Shown here piece by piece: positions 8,136-18,902 of a stretch of DNA of 35,317 nt. Numbering within the stretch: position 1 is the first letter of the stretch; every line of letters begins with the position of its first letter. The DNA comes from Willaertia magna (Eukaryota; Heterolobosea; Eutetramitea; Acrasida; Naegleriidae). Under the pieces are notes generated by a model, which saw nothing but the letters and a program-made list of their open reading frames with translations, did not search any database and was not told the origin of the DNA. The DNA is taken from contig CADWAF010000908.1 of NCBI GenBank assembly GCA_902984215.1, forward strand, positions 1-35,317, in the 5' to 3' direction. A program made the position numbers and the translations under genes.

Positions 8136-9347
8136 ATGCAGAAACAATACATGCCAAATGATTTTCACTTTAAAAACGAAAAATTATTTCTTTTAGATTC
8201 TCAAAATAAATATTTTCATATTAAACATGATTTAAAAATTACACACATGACAAGTTTAGGAACAGTATTATGCTTTGCAAATGAAAATAATGAAATATTT
8301 AAAGCAACTTCTATTGGAATTGACAATATTTCTAAAGGAATAATTCCTTCTAAAATTAAAATTAAATTCTTTATTTCAGGATATGATGACATTTATGTAG
8401 TTTTAGAAAATAATAAGATTTTTAGTGCACGCGTTCCTCAATCCTTTAAAGAAGTAACTATTAAAACAATAAAAAACATTACACATGCTTGTTGTGGAAC
8501 GTATTGCGGAATATTTGTTGATAATTATAAAGTTATTCATACTATTGGGAAGATAACAAGTACTAGTGAAATAAATAGTACAAAACCATTTACTTTTAAT
8601 TATGGAACTATTAAGAATATATCATGTGGTTATGGCCATTTAATTGTACTAAATTCAAATGGTGAAATATATGGTTTAGGTACTAATGAATATGGTCAAT
8701 TAACTCCCAGCAAAGTAGATATTAATAGTTTGGTTAAAATTTGTCCTAATTTTATTAAAGATTCAATAATTGTGGATGCTTTCGCTCTTCCTTTAAGTCA
8801 TTTAACTGTAATTGTAACAAATAAGAATGACATATTTATTTATGGATATGTTAATCAAAGATTAGAGCGTTGTTTTAAGAACGATATTAATTACAATGAA
8901 AATATATTTAAATTAAGACATTTGTGTTTTAAAAAAGATGAAGATGAATTAAACTGTGAAACTGCTTATAAAATTAGTGAACTAAATAACACTATTGTTG
9001 AAGATGATTTCAAATTTAATTACGAAAAGAAAGAAATATCTATTTTTGGTGGTTTTACAACAATGGCTTTCGTAAATAATATTAAAAATAAGATTTGGTT
9101 AGGATGGCGAGGCGATCATTTTGTTAATGAATATATTTATTTAAAAAAGATTGACAGTAGCTTTAAAGGAAATGAATGTGTTATAAATATGGGTATTGGA
9201 GCTGATGTTGTTGGAATATTAGTTGCTGATTGTTGTTTCATGAATACTTATATGGAAAATAATTTAAAAATGTTATCAAACGTTTGTTGTAACAAAATTA
9301 TTTTGGACTCCAATACTCCATTATTTGATATCTCTATTAAATTTTAA
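8136..9347 (+). CDS. RCC1-repeat-like protein
   Basis: This is a 403-residue single-exon protein. The region around residues 160-195 is a good RCC1/BLIP-II blade: NISCGYGHLIVLNSNGEIYG, then GLGTNEYGQLTP. Weaker blades occur earlier (HACCGTYCGIFVDNYKVI) and later (SIFGGFTTMAFVNNIKNKIW). The sequence is Cys- and Asn-rich and diverged, so a full seven-blade propeller is likely but not visible blade by blade. RCC1-like repeats serve in GTPase exchange, ubiquitin ligases and scaffolds; no extra domain here tells which. The ATG follows A8. An out-of-frame ATG at 8107 opens a 29-codon ORF that overlaps this start. Confidence 0.72.
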   Translation: MQKQYMPNDFHFKNEKLFLLDSQNKYFHIKHDLKITHMTSLGTVLCFANENNEIFKATSIGIDNISKGIIPSKIKIKFFISGYDDIYVVLENNKIFSARVPQSFKEVTIKTIKNITHACCGTYCGIFVDNYKVIHTIGKITSTSEINSTKPFTFNYGTIKNISCGYGHLIVLNSNGEIYGLGTNEYGQLTPSKVDINSLVKICPNFIKDSIIVDAFALPLSHLTVIVTNKNDIFIYGYVNQRLERCFKNDINYNENIFKLRHLCFKKDEDELNCETAYKISELNNTIVEDDFKFNYEKKEISIFGGFTTMAFVNNIKNKIWLGWRGDHFVNEYIYLKKIDSSFKGNECVINMGIGADVVGILVADCCFMNTYMENNLKMLSNVCCNKIILDSNTPLFDISIKF

Positions 9348-10440
9348 TTTATTTTTTACTTAAATATTTTTTCTATATTGATCACTTAACAATTTTTTAA
9401 TTTAAATAATGATAACTGTTTTTTTAATTGGTATTAAATAAATAATTAATTATATTTTTATTTTTGATAAATAATTTAATAATATTATTTAATTAAACAA
9501 TATCAATCCAATAATTATCTAATTTAAATTAATAATAACAATATACTTTTGAATCTTCTTTATTAATTATAAAAATAAATTTAACATACATACTTCTCAT
9601 ATGGCAATTAAAATAAATATTATTTAGATTATAATTTCTAATATATCAAGATTTATTATTTGTAAGATTAGGTATATGAGTAAAAAAATAATAAAAATGT
9701 TTTTTTATTTCAATTATTGTACTATCTCTTATTAGTTTTATAATTTTAATTCAATAATAACTAGATTGGTGACTAAAGAAATTATATATAATATTAAATA
9801 GACAACTATTAAGATAATTATTAATTGATTTTATAAAAATTAAGTTGTAATCTATTAAAAAATATAGTAATTGTATAATCACACAATTCTTATATTCTAT
9901 AAATATTATAAATTCTTGTTAAAAGATTAAGGTTAATTAATTGTATTATTAGAGTAATAAGAGGTTGGTCAATAAGTTTTAGTTTTAATAAAGTATAAGT
10001 TTTAAATTGTTTGACTAATGTATTTTTTGATTTTTTTTATTTTAATTTTTATTCTGTTTAATTATTATTTGTTTTTACATAATTTTTTTGGTTCTCTTTT
10101 TGATTTAAAATTATTATTTTTAATATCGTTCACAGATATTAATAAAAGTTATTAATGGTATTAGAATTGTTAAGAAGATTTTTTATAATTTATTGGTGTG
10201 TTTTATTTTTTTTAAAAGGTTAAAAAAAAATTTTTATTTTATATTTTTTAATTTACTTAAAATGTATTAACTAATATTTTTATAAAAAAATTTTATACTA
10301 ATGTTTAATATAATTTTTATTTTTTTTTAATTTTTTTTCAAATTAATATATTAATTTCCATACTTTCTTTTTCAAAAATTACATTACCTCTGATAAAATA
10401 TATAAAGTTTAACAAATATTTTATTTAGATTAGTCTTTTA
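9348..10440. other. AT-rich stretch, no gene recognised
   Basis: All frames are interrupted at short intervals. The part from about 9960 onward becomes T-rich on the plus strand, like the relic that follows, and may be the decayed 3' end of that element, but I can read no motif in it. No RNA gene or tandem array is apparent. Confidence 0.5.
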
Positions 10441-13197
10441 TAGTTATTAAAGTCAAATAATTATTAAAAAAGTGGTTATAAGTTTTAATAAATTTTATTT
10501 TTTCTTTTATTAATATCTTCCTTAAAAATTTTATTATCTTTAATATAATTCTCTAAAATTCTTTTATTTTTAATTACGAATATTATTTTATTACTGATTT
10601 TAAATTAAAAATAATTATTTTTTTTTGCTAAATTTAATGGTTTTAAATTTAATTAAGGTAATATCTAATTTAATTTTTTTTATTCACTATATAATATTAT
10701 TTAATTTTCTATTAAATTTAAGTTCATTTCTTTTTAAAATATAAAAATCATCTACAAAATTAAGTAAGTCATTATAAATTAAAATCATCCACAAAATTAA
10801 GTAGGTCTATAAAGTATTATTTATTCTTAATTCTATTAGTATTTGCTATTTTTTAATTGTTTTATTAATTATTATTTGAGTTATGTAATTATAAATTAAA
10901 AGTATTAATAAATATTTTTATAATATACTTTTAGTTTTAATTATATTTTTTTTAATCTTATTTCTGATTTCAATATATAAATAGTATTGTTAATAAGAAT
11001 TTATAATGAATTTCTTAAAAATATCTAAGAATTTATAGTATTTGAATGATTTTTCAAAAGTTTAATGTTTATAAAATTAAATATTTTTTTTATGTCTAAA
11101 TTAATTATATATGGGTCTTCATTATTTGTTTTTATTATTTTTTTTAATAATATAAAAGTTCATTACTTTTTTTTTAAAAATAAATGCTTATTAATGAATG
11201 TTTAAATTATTTTTTACTTATTCTTTAAGTTTATTAATAATGATATTAAAAAAATCTATAATTAATACTTATAATATCTAAATATATTTTTATAAATTTT
11301 TTTAACATTTCTTTGTTGAAATTTTTAAATATATTTAGTGAAATATAGTTAATTATAATTGATTTAAATTTTATTTTGTATATACTTTATTTAATTTTTT
11401 TTAGTTATTAATTTTTAGTTGGATTTTTTATTAATTATTGATTTTAACATTTTTAATTTAATTTAATTATCATTTCTTGTAAACTTGTTTAGAAAAAATT
11501 TTAATATTTTATTTCTCTATAATTTTTATTAAGATTATTTTATTTTATATTTTTTATATTAATAATTTTATTATATTTAAATATAAACTTTTTGTTTTTT
11601 TTTGTTTTAGTTGTTGATAAATTTGATTTTTTGGTTTTTATTATAATTTTTGATTATTTTTTCTGAATTTTTATATTTTTTATTAATTGTATCTATTATA
11701 ATTTTATTTTTAGTTATTTTAAAATCATTTTTTAGTTTTTTAATTTTATTTTTTAAATCTATATAATGTTTGTTTTTATTTTTTGTGTTTTTAGTAAAAA
11801 GGTATTGTTTGTTAGTAGTATTGATAATTTGTTTAATAAAAGTTTTTAAAATTTTTGTTGTTTTTTGTAAAGATATTTTTAATTATTTATTAATTTAAAA
11901 TGTTATTATTTTCAATATAGTATTTTTATGTTTTGTTATATTTAATTTTTAGTATATATTTAATTAATAAGTAATCATTTTATAGAATTAAAGTTTAGTT
12001 TTTTAATTATTTTAAAATAATTTAATATCACTATATTATCCAATTTTTTTTGACATTTTTTTATTTTTTTAAATATGTGTAATCATTTATGTTTTTTAAT
12101 AAAATTAAATTAAATTCATTAATTAGTCTCTTTATTGTTTTGATTTAAGTTTATTAATATTGTATATATTATAATTAAAATCTTTTAAAATAATTATTAA
12201 GTTATTATCAATATTAAATATGAGTAATTTAATTTTTTTATATATTTCTTTTTTTTTATTCATGTAGTTACTTAGTATGTTATAAATATTAATTATGTTT
12301 ATTTTTTGTTTTTTTATATTTATTATAAAATATTATAGTCTTTTATCAATAATTTAGATATTAACTATTTTTTCTTAATATTTTAAATCTTTTTTATAAA
12401 AATTCTTATTCTTAAAAATGAATCATTAAAATTAAAATTGAAAAAAATGAATTTTTTATATTTAAAAAAAATGTCATACACTTTTTTAATATTATTACCA
12501 AAGTTTACATAAGTATTAAAAATTATAAATATATTAATTTTTTCTATATTAATTAATTCTAAAATATTAAACAAATTTAATTTTTTTTTATGTCTGTGAA
12601 TATAAAATTATTTAAGTTATATATTGTAATATTAAACATAAAAATTACTTTTCAATTAAAGAAATTATTTATTTTTCTATAATCTTCTTTAAGCATTTTT
12701 ATAATATTTTTGATACCTTTTTTAATTGAATTAATTTTTTTTATAAAGTTTTAACCTTATATTTAACTAAAGTAATTTTATTTTTAATTCATTTATTTTA
12801 ATTTCTTATATTATAAACTTTGCTTTTATTCTTTTATTTGATATACTAGAAAAGTTATAAGTTGTTGGATTGTTTTTTTTAATAAATTTTTTTACTTTAC
12901 CTCTAAATTCATTTCCTAGATTTTTAAACTTCTTGGTTTTTCTCTAGATTTATTATTAAAGTTATTTTTATATTTAAGTATTTTGTTAGTAAAAATATTT
13001 ACTTTATTATTTAATTTACATTTATAAAAAATCTTCTAAAATATAACCTTTTTATCAAAAGTAAATATTTCTTTTATACATTTATAACAAATTTCATCAA
13101 ATATGATTTTAGCTTTTATAAAGATTAAGTTTATTAATTTTTTAATGGTTTTTTGGAAATATGATTTAATAAATATTATTTGATATACATTTAGTAT
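10441..13197 (-). mobile_element. Decayed LINE-type (non-LTR) retrotransposon
   Basis: The minus strand is A-rich like coding DNA here, and long open stretches survive despite very high AT. In 5'-3' order on the minus strand: 13197-12919 is one frame of 92 codons broken by a single TAG, with another TAG ending it (ICYKCIKEIFTFDKKVIF). 12574-12383 encodes KINIFIIFNTYVNFGNNIKK. 12332-12135 is 66 open codons containing INIINIYNI and NNLIIILKDFN, matching the NVY and GDFN motifs of an AP-type endonuclease; NDYTYLKK follows in another frame. 11882-11610 is 91 open codons, Lys/Asn-rich, in the same frame as the endonuclease. From about 11220 one frame carries AFIFKKK, then FVDDF (10758-10744, the Y/F-x-D-D catalytic box), then IKFKTIKFSKKK (about 10650-10620, the Lys-Thr motif). 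Many stops and at least one frame change show that it is dead. Ends and target duplications were not found. Confidence 0.62.
10744..10800 (-). repeat. Imperfect 37-nt duplication over the RT catalytic box
   Basis: On the minus strand the segment coding LLNFVDDF occurs twice, at about 10795-10781 and 10758-10744 (the FVDDF part), offset by 37 bases. The two copies are therefore in different frames. They differ at a few positions. This is damage within the retroelement relic. Confidence 0.65.
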
Positions 13198-13264
13198 TTA
13201 TTTATTAATACTCTAATTTTGACTTCCAGTTCCTCTATTTTTTCTTTGCTCAAAACAAAAAAAA

Positions 13265-14086
13265 ATGTCTTTCAATAAAAAAGTAAATGCTTGCATAATA
13301 CACTACCATTTAGATTCCTTTTTTCCCAATGCTCTAACGTTTTTTAAGAAATGTGATTATATTAATACTCTTCATGAAATTAAAAATGAACTAAAAGATG
13401 AAGACAAAATGGATATTCTATCACAATGTCAACTTTTGATTGTTCCTCCAAATTATGCACCTCTTTCGGATCGGGTAGTTCAGTACATTAAAGATTTAAT
13501 AGATACAAATAGAATAGCATGTGTTTTTTTAAGAGGAATCACACAAGACCAACCATTAACCGATCGCTTAGGGTATTTAAATAATGGTGGTTATGTTGAT
13601 TGGGGTTTTTGTTCCACTTTTCAGATTAATTACAAAATATTGTCACAACAAGCAGAGTTGACTAAAAGTTTTTATCTATCACAATTTTTACAAGAATATG
13701 GAGAAGAAATTAAAGAATTTTACGAAACTATCAAACCTGAAGAAGCTACCGATATTCCAATGAAGATTGCACCTCTTGGAATTTATTGTACAGGTTTACC
13801 ACAAAAACATTTAACAGAGCCTGAAAAATGGATTTGTTTTGCCACAAATCATACAGACCAAACATTACGTTGTGCAATTTTAATTCATAAAGAAAAGAAG
13901 GTATTATTTAATCACTGGTACGCAATTGAAACAAAAGAACCACCTAAATTTTCAAAAGATTTAATGTCAACAATGATAAATTATGTAGTTTTTGATCACA
14001 TTAAAGAAAAAGAATTATTGAAAGACAAACTGAAAGTTAGAATAGAGGATTTAAAATTAAGTGACATTGAAATACAACTTTATTGA
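13265..14086 (+). CDS. Hypothetical cytosolic protein
   Basis: This is a 273-residue single-exon ORF with good coding composition, starting after A9 and ending with TGA. The N-terminal half alternates hydrophobic strands and helices (VNACIIHYHL; CQLLIVPPNYAPLSDRVVQYI; RIACVFLRGITQ), which suggests a Rossmann- or flavodoxin-like alpha/beta fold, possibly amidotransferase-like. I see no decisive catalytic motif. The C-terminal part (KWICFATNHTDQ; VLFNHWYAIE) looks beta-rich, and the tail is charged. There is no signal peptide or membrane helix. The name stays hypothetical. Confidence 0.8.
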   Translation: MSFNKKVNACIIHYHLDSFFPNALTFFKKCDYINTLHEIKNELKDEDKMDILSQCQLLIVPPNYAPLSDRVVQYIKDLIDTNRIACVFLRGITQDQPLTDRLGYLNNGGYVDWGFCSTFQINYKILSQQAELTKSFYLSQFLQEYGEEIKEFYETIKPEEATDIPMKIAPLGIYCTGLPQKHLTEPEKWICFATNHTDQTLRCAILIHKEKKVLFNHWYAIETKEPPKFSKDLMSTMINYVVFDHIKEKELLKDKLKVRIEDLKLSDIEIQLY

Positions 14087-14213
14087 ACAAATTAACGTAT
14101 ATTAATTAAATTTTACAAACTTTACAACAAAACTCAAAATAAATTTTAAACAATTGTTTCAGCAACCTTATTAGGAACCACAAACAAATTTGCACTTTAA
14201 AAAACCAAAAAAA

Positions 14214-16013
14214 ATGGCGCAAAAAAAGAATAAGAAACAACAACAAATTGTTGCTTCCACCACCGATATTCACCCAACAACAAGCCTAGAACAACAAAGT
14301 GAAGAACAACAACAATCAATGATAGCAAAACAACAAAATGGAAAGGAAGACAAAAAAATAAATAATAATTTTACTATTGAAACAATTGATCTTTCACAAC
14401 AACCTATGGATTGGAATGTTCAACAAGTTCAGAAATGGTTGTCAAATAAACATTTTTCAATTGAATTAATGAAAACTTTTGAAGAACAAGAAATTGATGG
14501 TCTTTCACTATTTTATTTACAATTTCATGAAGAACAAGAAAATTTCCTAAAAATTATTCCAAAATCATCAGTCAATAATAATTTAAATAATAATTTAAAT
14601 AACAATGAATTAAATTTATTACATGTTGGATCTATTGGAGAATTAATGCATTTAAAATTTGAAATTAAAAAACTTTTTGAAAATGTACCTACCCATCAAT
14701 TGCCAATTAATCATTATAGTTCACATCATCATCATACTAATGGTCATCATCATTTTCATCCATCTTCTATTAGTACTAATCTATCCAATAATTTAAATCA
14801 AAATTACAAAAAACAGAATTTTGAAGAAAATATTTCATCTCCATATCCTTATATTAGTACAAGTACAGGTGGGTATATTACTAGTCCAGTCACTCCTGTA
14901 TTTCATTCTAGTAATAGTGGTGACCATTTAAATGTAATTAATCATGTAGATAGTAATACTTCTATTAATGGTGCAAATGCTACTGAAAAACCATTTTCTT
15001 GGAGTTCTTCAAATAATTGGATTCAAAATTTATTACCAGATTTAAAATTTATGAATGAAGAAGAGAAAGAAGCATGGGCATCAATGATTACAAAAGTGTT
15101 TGTTTCTTTTGGGTATTTTGTGTTTTCTATTTGGTGTACAGCTTTTACAATGGTGGCTGTACATGAAAGAGTACCTAAAAATTATCCACCCCTTCCAGAC
15201 ATTGTGTTAGATAATGTACCTTTAATTCCAGTCGCTTTTCAAATTTCAGAGCTTATTGCTGTGATACTTGGTTCTATTTTATTTTTAATTGTTATTTTGC
15301 ATAAACATAGAGGGATTATTGTTAGAAGATTTTTTATTATAGTTGGTAGTGTTTTCTTATTACGTTGTTGTACAATGTTTATTACAAGTTTAAGCGTTCC
15401 AGGGAAGCATTTGACTGAGGATTGTATGAAGAATAGAGGAATAACAACCACTTTTGAAGAAAAGTTTTATCGAGCTTGTCAAATTGCATTTGGTTTTGGT
15501 ATGTCTATTATGGGTGTGAAAACTTGTGGTGATTATATGTTTAGGTATGTGGTGAATATTTAATTTTAATTTATTTAATATGTTTGTAATAGTGGTCATA
15601 TGTCAGTTATTACAATTTTAAATTATTTTATTAATGAATATACACCAAAGAATTTAAAGGGTTTACATATTATTGCGTGGGTTTTAAATTCTTTTGGTGC
15701 GTTCTTTGTTTTATCAAGTCACGAACATTATTCGATTGATGTTTTTATTGGATTTTATATTAGTTCAAGACTATTTGTATATTATCACGATATGGCTAAT
15801 ATGAGACATTTCTTACAAAGACATAGAGTGAATATTGGATATGTTTATATTCCACTATTTAATTATTTAGAGGAACCAGTTGATGGTATTGTAAAGAATG
15901 AATATATTTCAATCCCTTTCTTTAGTGATACAAAGCCAACAAACAAAAGAATTGAACATAACAACAGCAATAATCACATCATCAGTGGCAGTGGACATCA
16001 ACACCAACAATAA
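14214..16013 (+). CDS. SAM-domain sphingomyelin-synthase-related enzyme (SMSr/SAMD8-like)
   Basis: There are two exons: 14214-15544 and 15593-16013, separated by a 48-nt intron (GTATGT...AATAG). They give 583 residues. The joint restores CGDYMFSGHMS. After a Gln-rich start, residues about 64-150 form a SAM domain (DWNVQQVQKWLSNKHFS, EIDGLSLFYL). A His/Asn/Ser-rich linker follows, then the multi-pass catalytic region starting near 290. It carries the family signatures: CGD-x3-SGH in the third conserved block and HEHYSIDVFIGFYIS in the fourth, with the catalytic His, His and Asp. The family moves a phospho-headgroup from a phospholipid or CDP-alcohol donor to ceramide at Golgi, ER or plasma membrane. 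An N-terminal SAM domain is typical of SMS1 and SMSr/SAMD8. The product (sphingomyelin, CPE or another) is not decided by sequence. An in-frame TTG further upstream is disregarded in favour of the ATG after A7. Confidence 0.86.
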
Positions 16014-16041
16014 TAAAATTAATTGAATTTGGGATTCAGAA

Positions 16042-16053
16042 TTTGGCGCCAAA
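16042..16053. promoter_or_regulatory. E2F-like palindrome TTTGGCGCCAAA
   Basis: This is a perfect 12-base palindrome containing TTTGGCGC on both strands, the consensus for E2F/DP factors (TTTSSCGC). It lies 41 bases before the ATG of the repeat protein at 16095 and 28 bases after the preceding gene's stop. GC-rich words of this kind are rare in this AT-rich DNA. Function is inferred. Confidence 0.5.
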
Positions 16054-16094
16054 CGGAAGGTTTTTTGTTAATGTAACGTTCATGAAATGAAAAA

Positions 16095-18753
16095 ATGAGT
16101 AATACAACAACGTTAAAATCTTACAGTGCAAGCCTTTCAAATAACAGTAATTCCTTAAGGTTGAGTAATGATACAAAAGATATAAACAATGAAGAAGAGA
16201 ATATAAAACTTAGTGATCTTTTAGATTCTACTGATAAGGTTGCTTCGTTACAGGCTGCTAATAGACTGGAGGCTCAATATCAAAGTAGGTTTCTTTTTCG
16301 GAAAATCAATAATATGTTAATTGTATTTTAATAAGACGTTTATGAGAATATTGCTCAAATGAGAAATGCCTTAGATGAAGAGGGAAGAAAAAGAAAATCT
16401 AATAATACAGAAGAACTTTCTATTGAGGGAATTGATGAAATAGAAGAAAATAACGATGAATTGTATATAGAAGATAACGACGATATTGCAGAGTAAGTGA
16501 TTCATTAGTCAATCTCAATTCATAACGCTCACAATTTTTAGTAAGTTGGATTTTTCGATGAAAGATATACCCTTTCCAACGAATGATAATTCAATGCCTA
16601 TACATGAAAGGTTGATGAAGTTTGGATCAAGCCTTTCCTTAAAACTTCAATTAATGAAAAAAGCTAAAGAGGAGGAAGAAAAGAAGGAAAGTCACTCACC
16701 TCGAATAACGGAATATGCAAAAAATATAAAACGTAAAGGAACAATAGAAAATAGATTACTTCAGTCTAGAGATGAATATTATGCTAGATTGGAAGAATTA
16801 AGGTTAGAAAAAGAAAAATCAGAGTTAAGTCAATGTAGAGATCCAAAAATTAATAGAAAGTCAAAAGAACTAGTAAAAGACAGAGATGAGGCAACATTTG
16901 AAAGATTACACAGTTTCAGAGAACAAGTATTGGCAAAAAGGGAAATGATAAAAAATCAATTACTAGAAAAGGAAATGAACGAATTTAGGAAACCACAAAT
17001 TAATCCACAATCAAAAAAAATTCAAAGGTCTGTTGACCAAATGATACAATGGGAAAGAGAAAAACAAATGAAGAAAGAACAGTTGAAAAATGACTTGAAA
17101 AAACAAGAATTGGAACAAATTAAAGAACCAAAAATTAATCCTGTTAGTGATAAGTTAGCTCAACAAATGGACAGAGGGAGAGATGTTGGTGAATACTTAA
17201 ATCAATTAGCAGAAAGAAAGAGAAAAGAAAGAGAAATGAAAATTAAACAAGAAATTGAACAGGAAACTAAAGAGTTCAAGCCTCAATTGTCGGTACACTC
17301 TGCCAACTTGCAAAGAGAGGGTAAGGTGTTTGACCGATTGTATTTAGTCCATTTAGAAAAGGAGAGTAAGAAAAAAGAAACTATTACAAATCTAGAAACT
17401 AGTTTCAGAAATAACATAGATCCATACACTGGCCAACATCTTTATGCTCCAGTTATTAATCAAAGATCAGCACTTATGTACAGAGCTGAGCCTGTAGAAG
17501 ATATTTTATTAAAGAAAAAGGAGGAAATGGAAAGGAAAAAACAAGCATTATTAGAAAAAGAACAAAAAGAAATAGAGGCATATAGTAGTAAGGTTGGAGC
17601 ATACAGTCAATTACTGGTTGAAATTATGGAAAAACGGACAGGAATGACAGCAAATGATAGACTTACTGGTAAATCAATTACAAAGAAAGTAGAACCAATG
17701 TTGGAACCTAATTATACTTTTACTCCCAATATAAATCCTCACTCTAAAGAAATTGACAGAGCAAGAAATTATGGAAGTCCCTCGAATAGACAAGAACTTT
17801 TACTAAGGAGGGGTAGTGAATATGAGAAACATAAAAAAGAAATTGAGAGAAAGTATAAACAAGAAGAGCTGCATGGATGTACCTTCTCTCCAACAAGAAG
17901 TAGAACCCCTCCAGTAAAGCAACATGGTTCAATAGCTGACAGATCTCTGGATTGGGTAAGAAGAAAAGATCAAAAAGTAGAGCATGAAAGGAAATTAATA
18001 GAATCTAAGATATATGAGGAATGTACTTTTCAACCAAACACTAAAAGAATTAGTCAACCCAATGTCAGCCGTATCCAAGCAACAACTACAATGATCACAC
18101 CCATTAAATCTAATGTTGAGAATGAGGGTTACGCATCTAAAATGAAAGAAAATATACTGAAACAAAAAACAAGAGCGAGCACTCCTCCACCTGGTGAGTC
18201 GAGGAGAAGCCTCAGTAGGCAATCTGTCAGTTCATCAATAGTTTCTGACATGGATAATAGAAAAACTAATTCATATGCAAAATTAAATTTAGAACAAAAA
18301 CAAAAGAGATCCCAAAACACCTCTAAAGAGAGCAGTAACCAAAGTGATGGAAATAATGAAAGAGAATCACTGCTGGATATAGAGTCAGAACTGGAGTTCG
18401 AAACAATGAAACAAATTATACATAATGATATTCATAAACTTTCAGACAGAAATGACATGTTGCCAACAAATTCTTTTGTAGACAATGAGGTATCCTATGA
18501 TTCCGACATGAGAGATCTTTTAGACCACAACTTTACATTAAACGAATTATACAATGCTTTTAAGGTTGACAGTGGAGAGCTTGGGGAAACTGGAGAAAAA
18601 GAGGCAATATTAAGGGAAAGAGAAGAAGAAAGAAAAATGAGAACGTATAGAGAGGACATACCTGAGTTGTCTGCTGAAACATCTAGATATATTGACGAGA
18701 TAATAAAGAATAGTAAAAAGTCAAATCAATTTGGAAGACGAAAAAAAGGGTAG
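16095..18753 (+). CDS. Large charged repeat protein, probable cytoskeletal or cilium-associated
   Basis: Three exons are inferred: 16095-16284, 16336-16492 and 16542-18753. The introns are 51 and 49 nt (GTAGGT...TAAG; GTAAGT...TTTAG) and the product is 852 residues. The frames join without loss (QYQ-N-VYENIAQ; IA-D-KLDFSM). The protein is highly charged and helical. It repeats a short motif of the type [C/F/P]-x-P-x-I-N-x-x-S-K/D: RDPKINRKSKEL, KPQINPQSKKI, EPKINPVSDKL, FKPQLSVHSANL, FTPNINPHSKEI, CTFSPTRSRT and CTFQPNTKRI, each separated by about 50-90 residues of Lys/Glu-rich helix. Proteins with such repeats are common in flagellated protists and often axonemal or basal-body associated. 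That is family-level inference, not proof. There are no membrane segments. An E2F-like palindrome lies just upstream. Confidence 0.75.
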
Positions 18754-18902
18754 TAAGAAAAATAGTAAGAGCAATTTAAGGCAAATATGCTGTTGAAATC
18801 AAATTGTATACTTAGTGTTTAAATTTTGGTAGGGTAGCATTGTGTTATTTAAGTGTTTATTTAATTATAAATAATTTATTAACCTATTTAAGACATTCTT
18901 AC

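Noticed and set aside
12383..12574. Minus-strand 63-codon ORF as an independent gene
   Set aside because: It lies within the decayed LINE, in order before the endonuclease motifs, and its composition matches the rest of the relic. It is better read as a surviving fragment.
10441..13197. Alternative genetic code with TAA/TAG read as Gln
   Set aside because: The interruptions in the relic would read well as Gln, but intact genes in the window end at TAA, TAG and TGA at family-appropriate positions, so a reassigned code is not supported.
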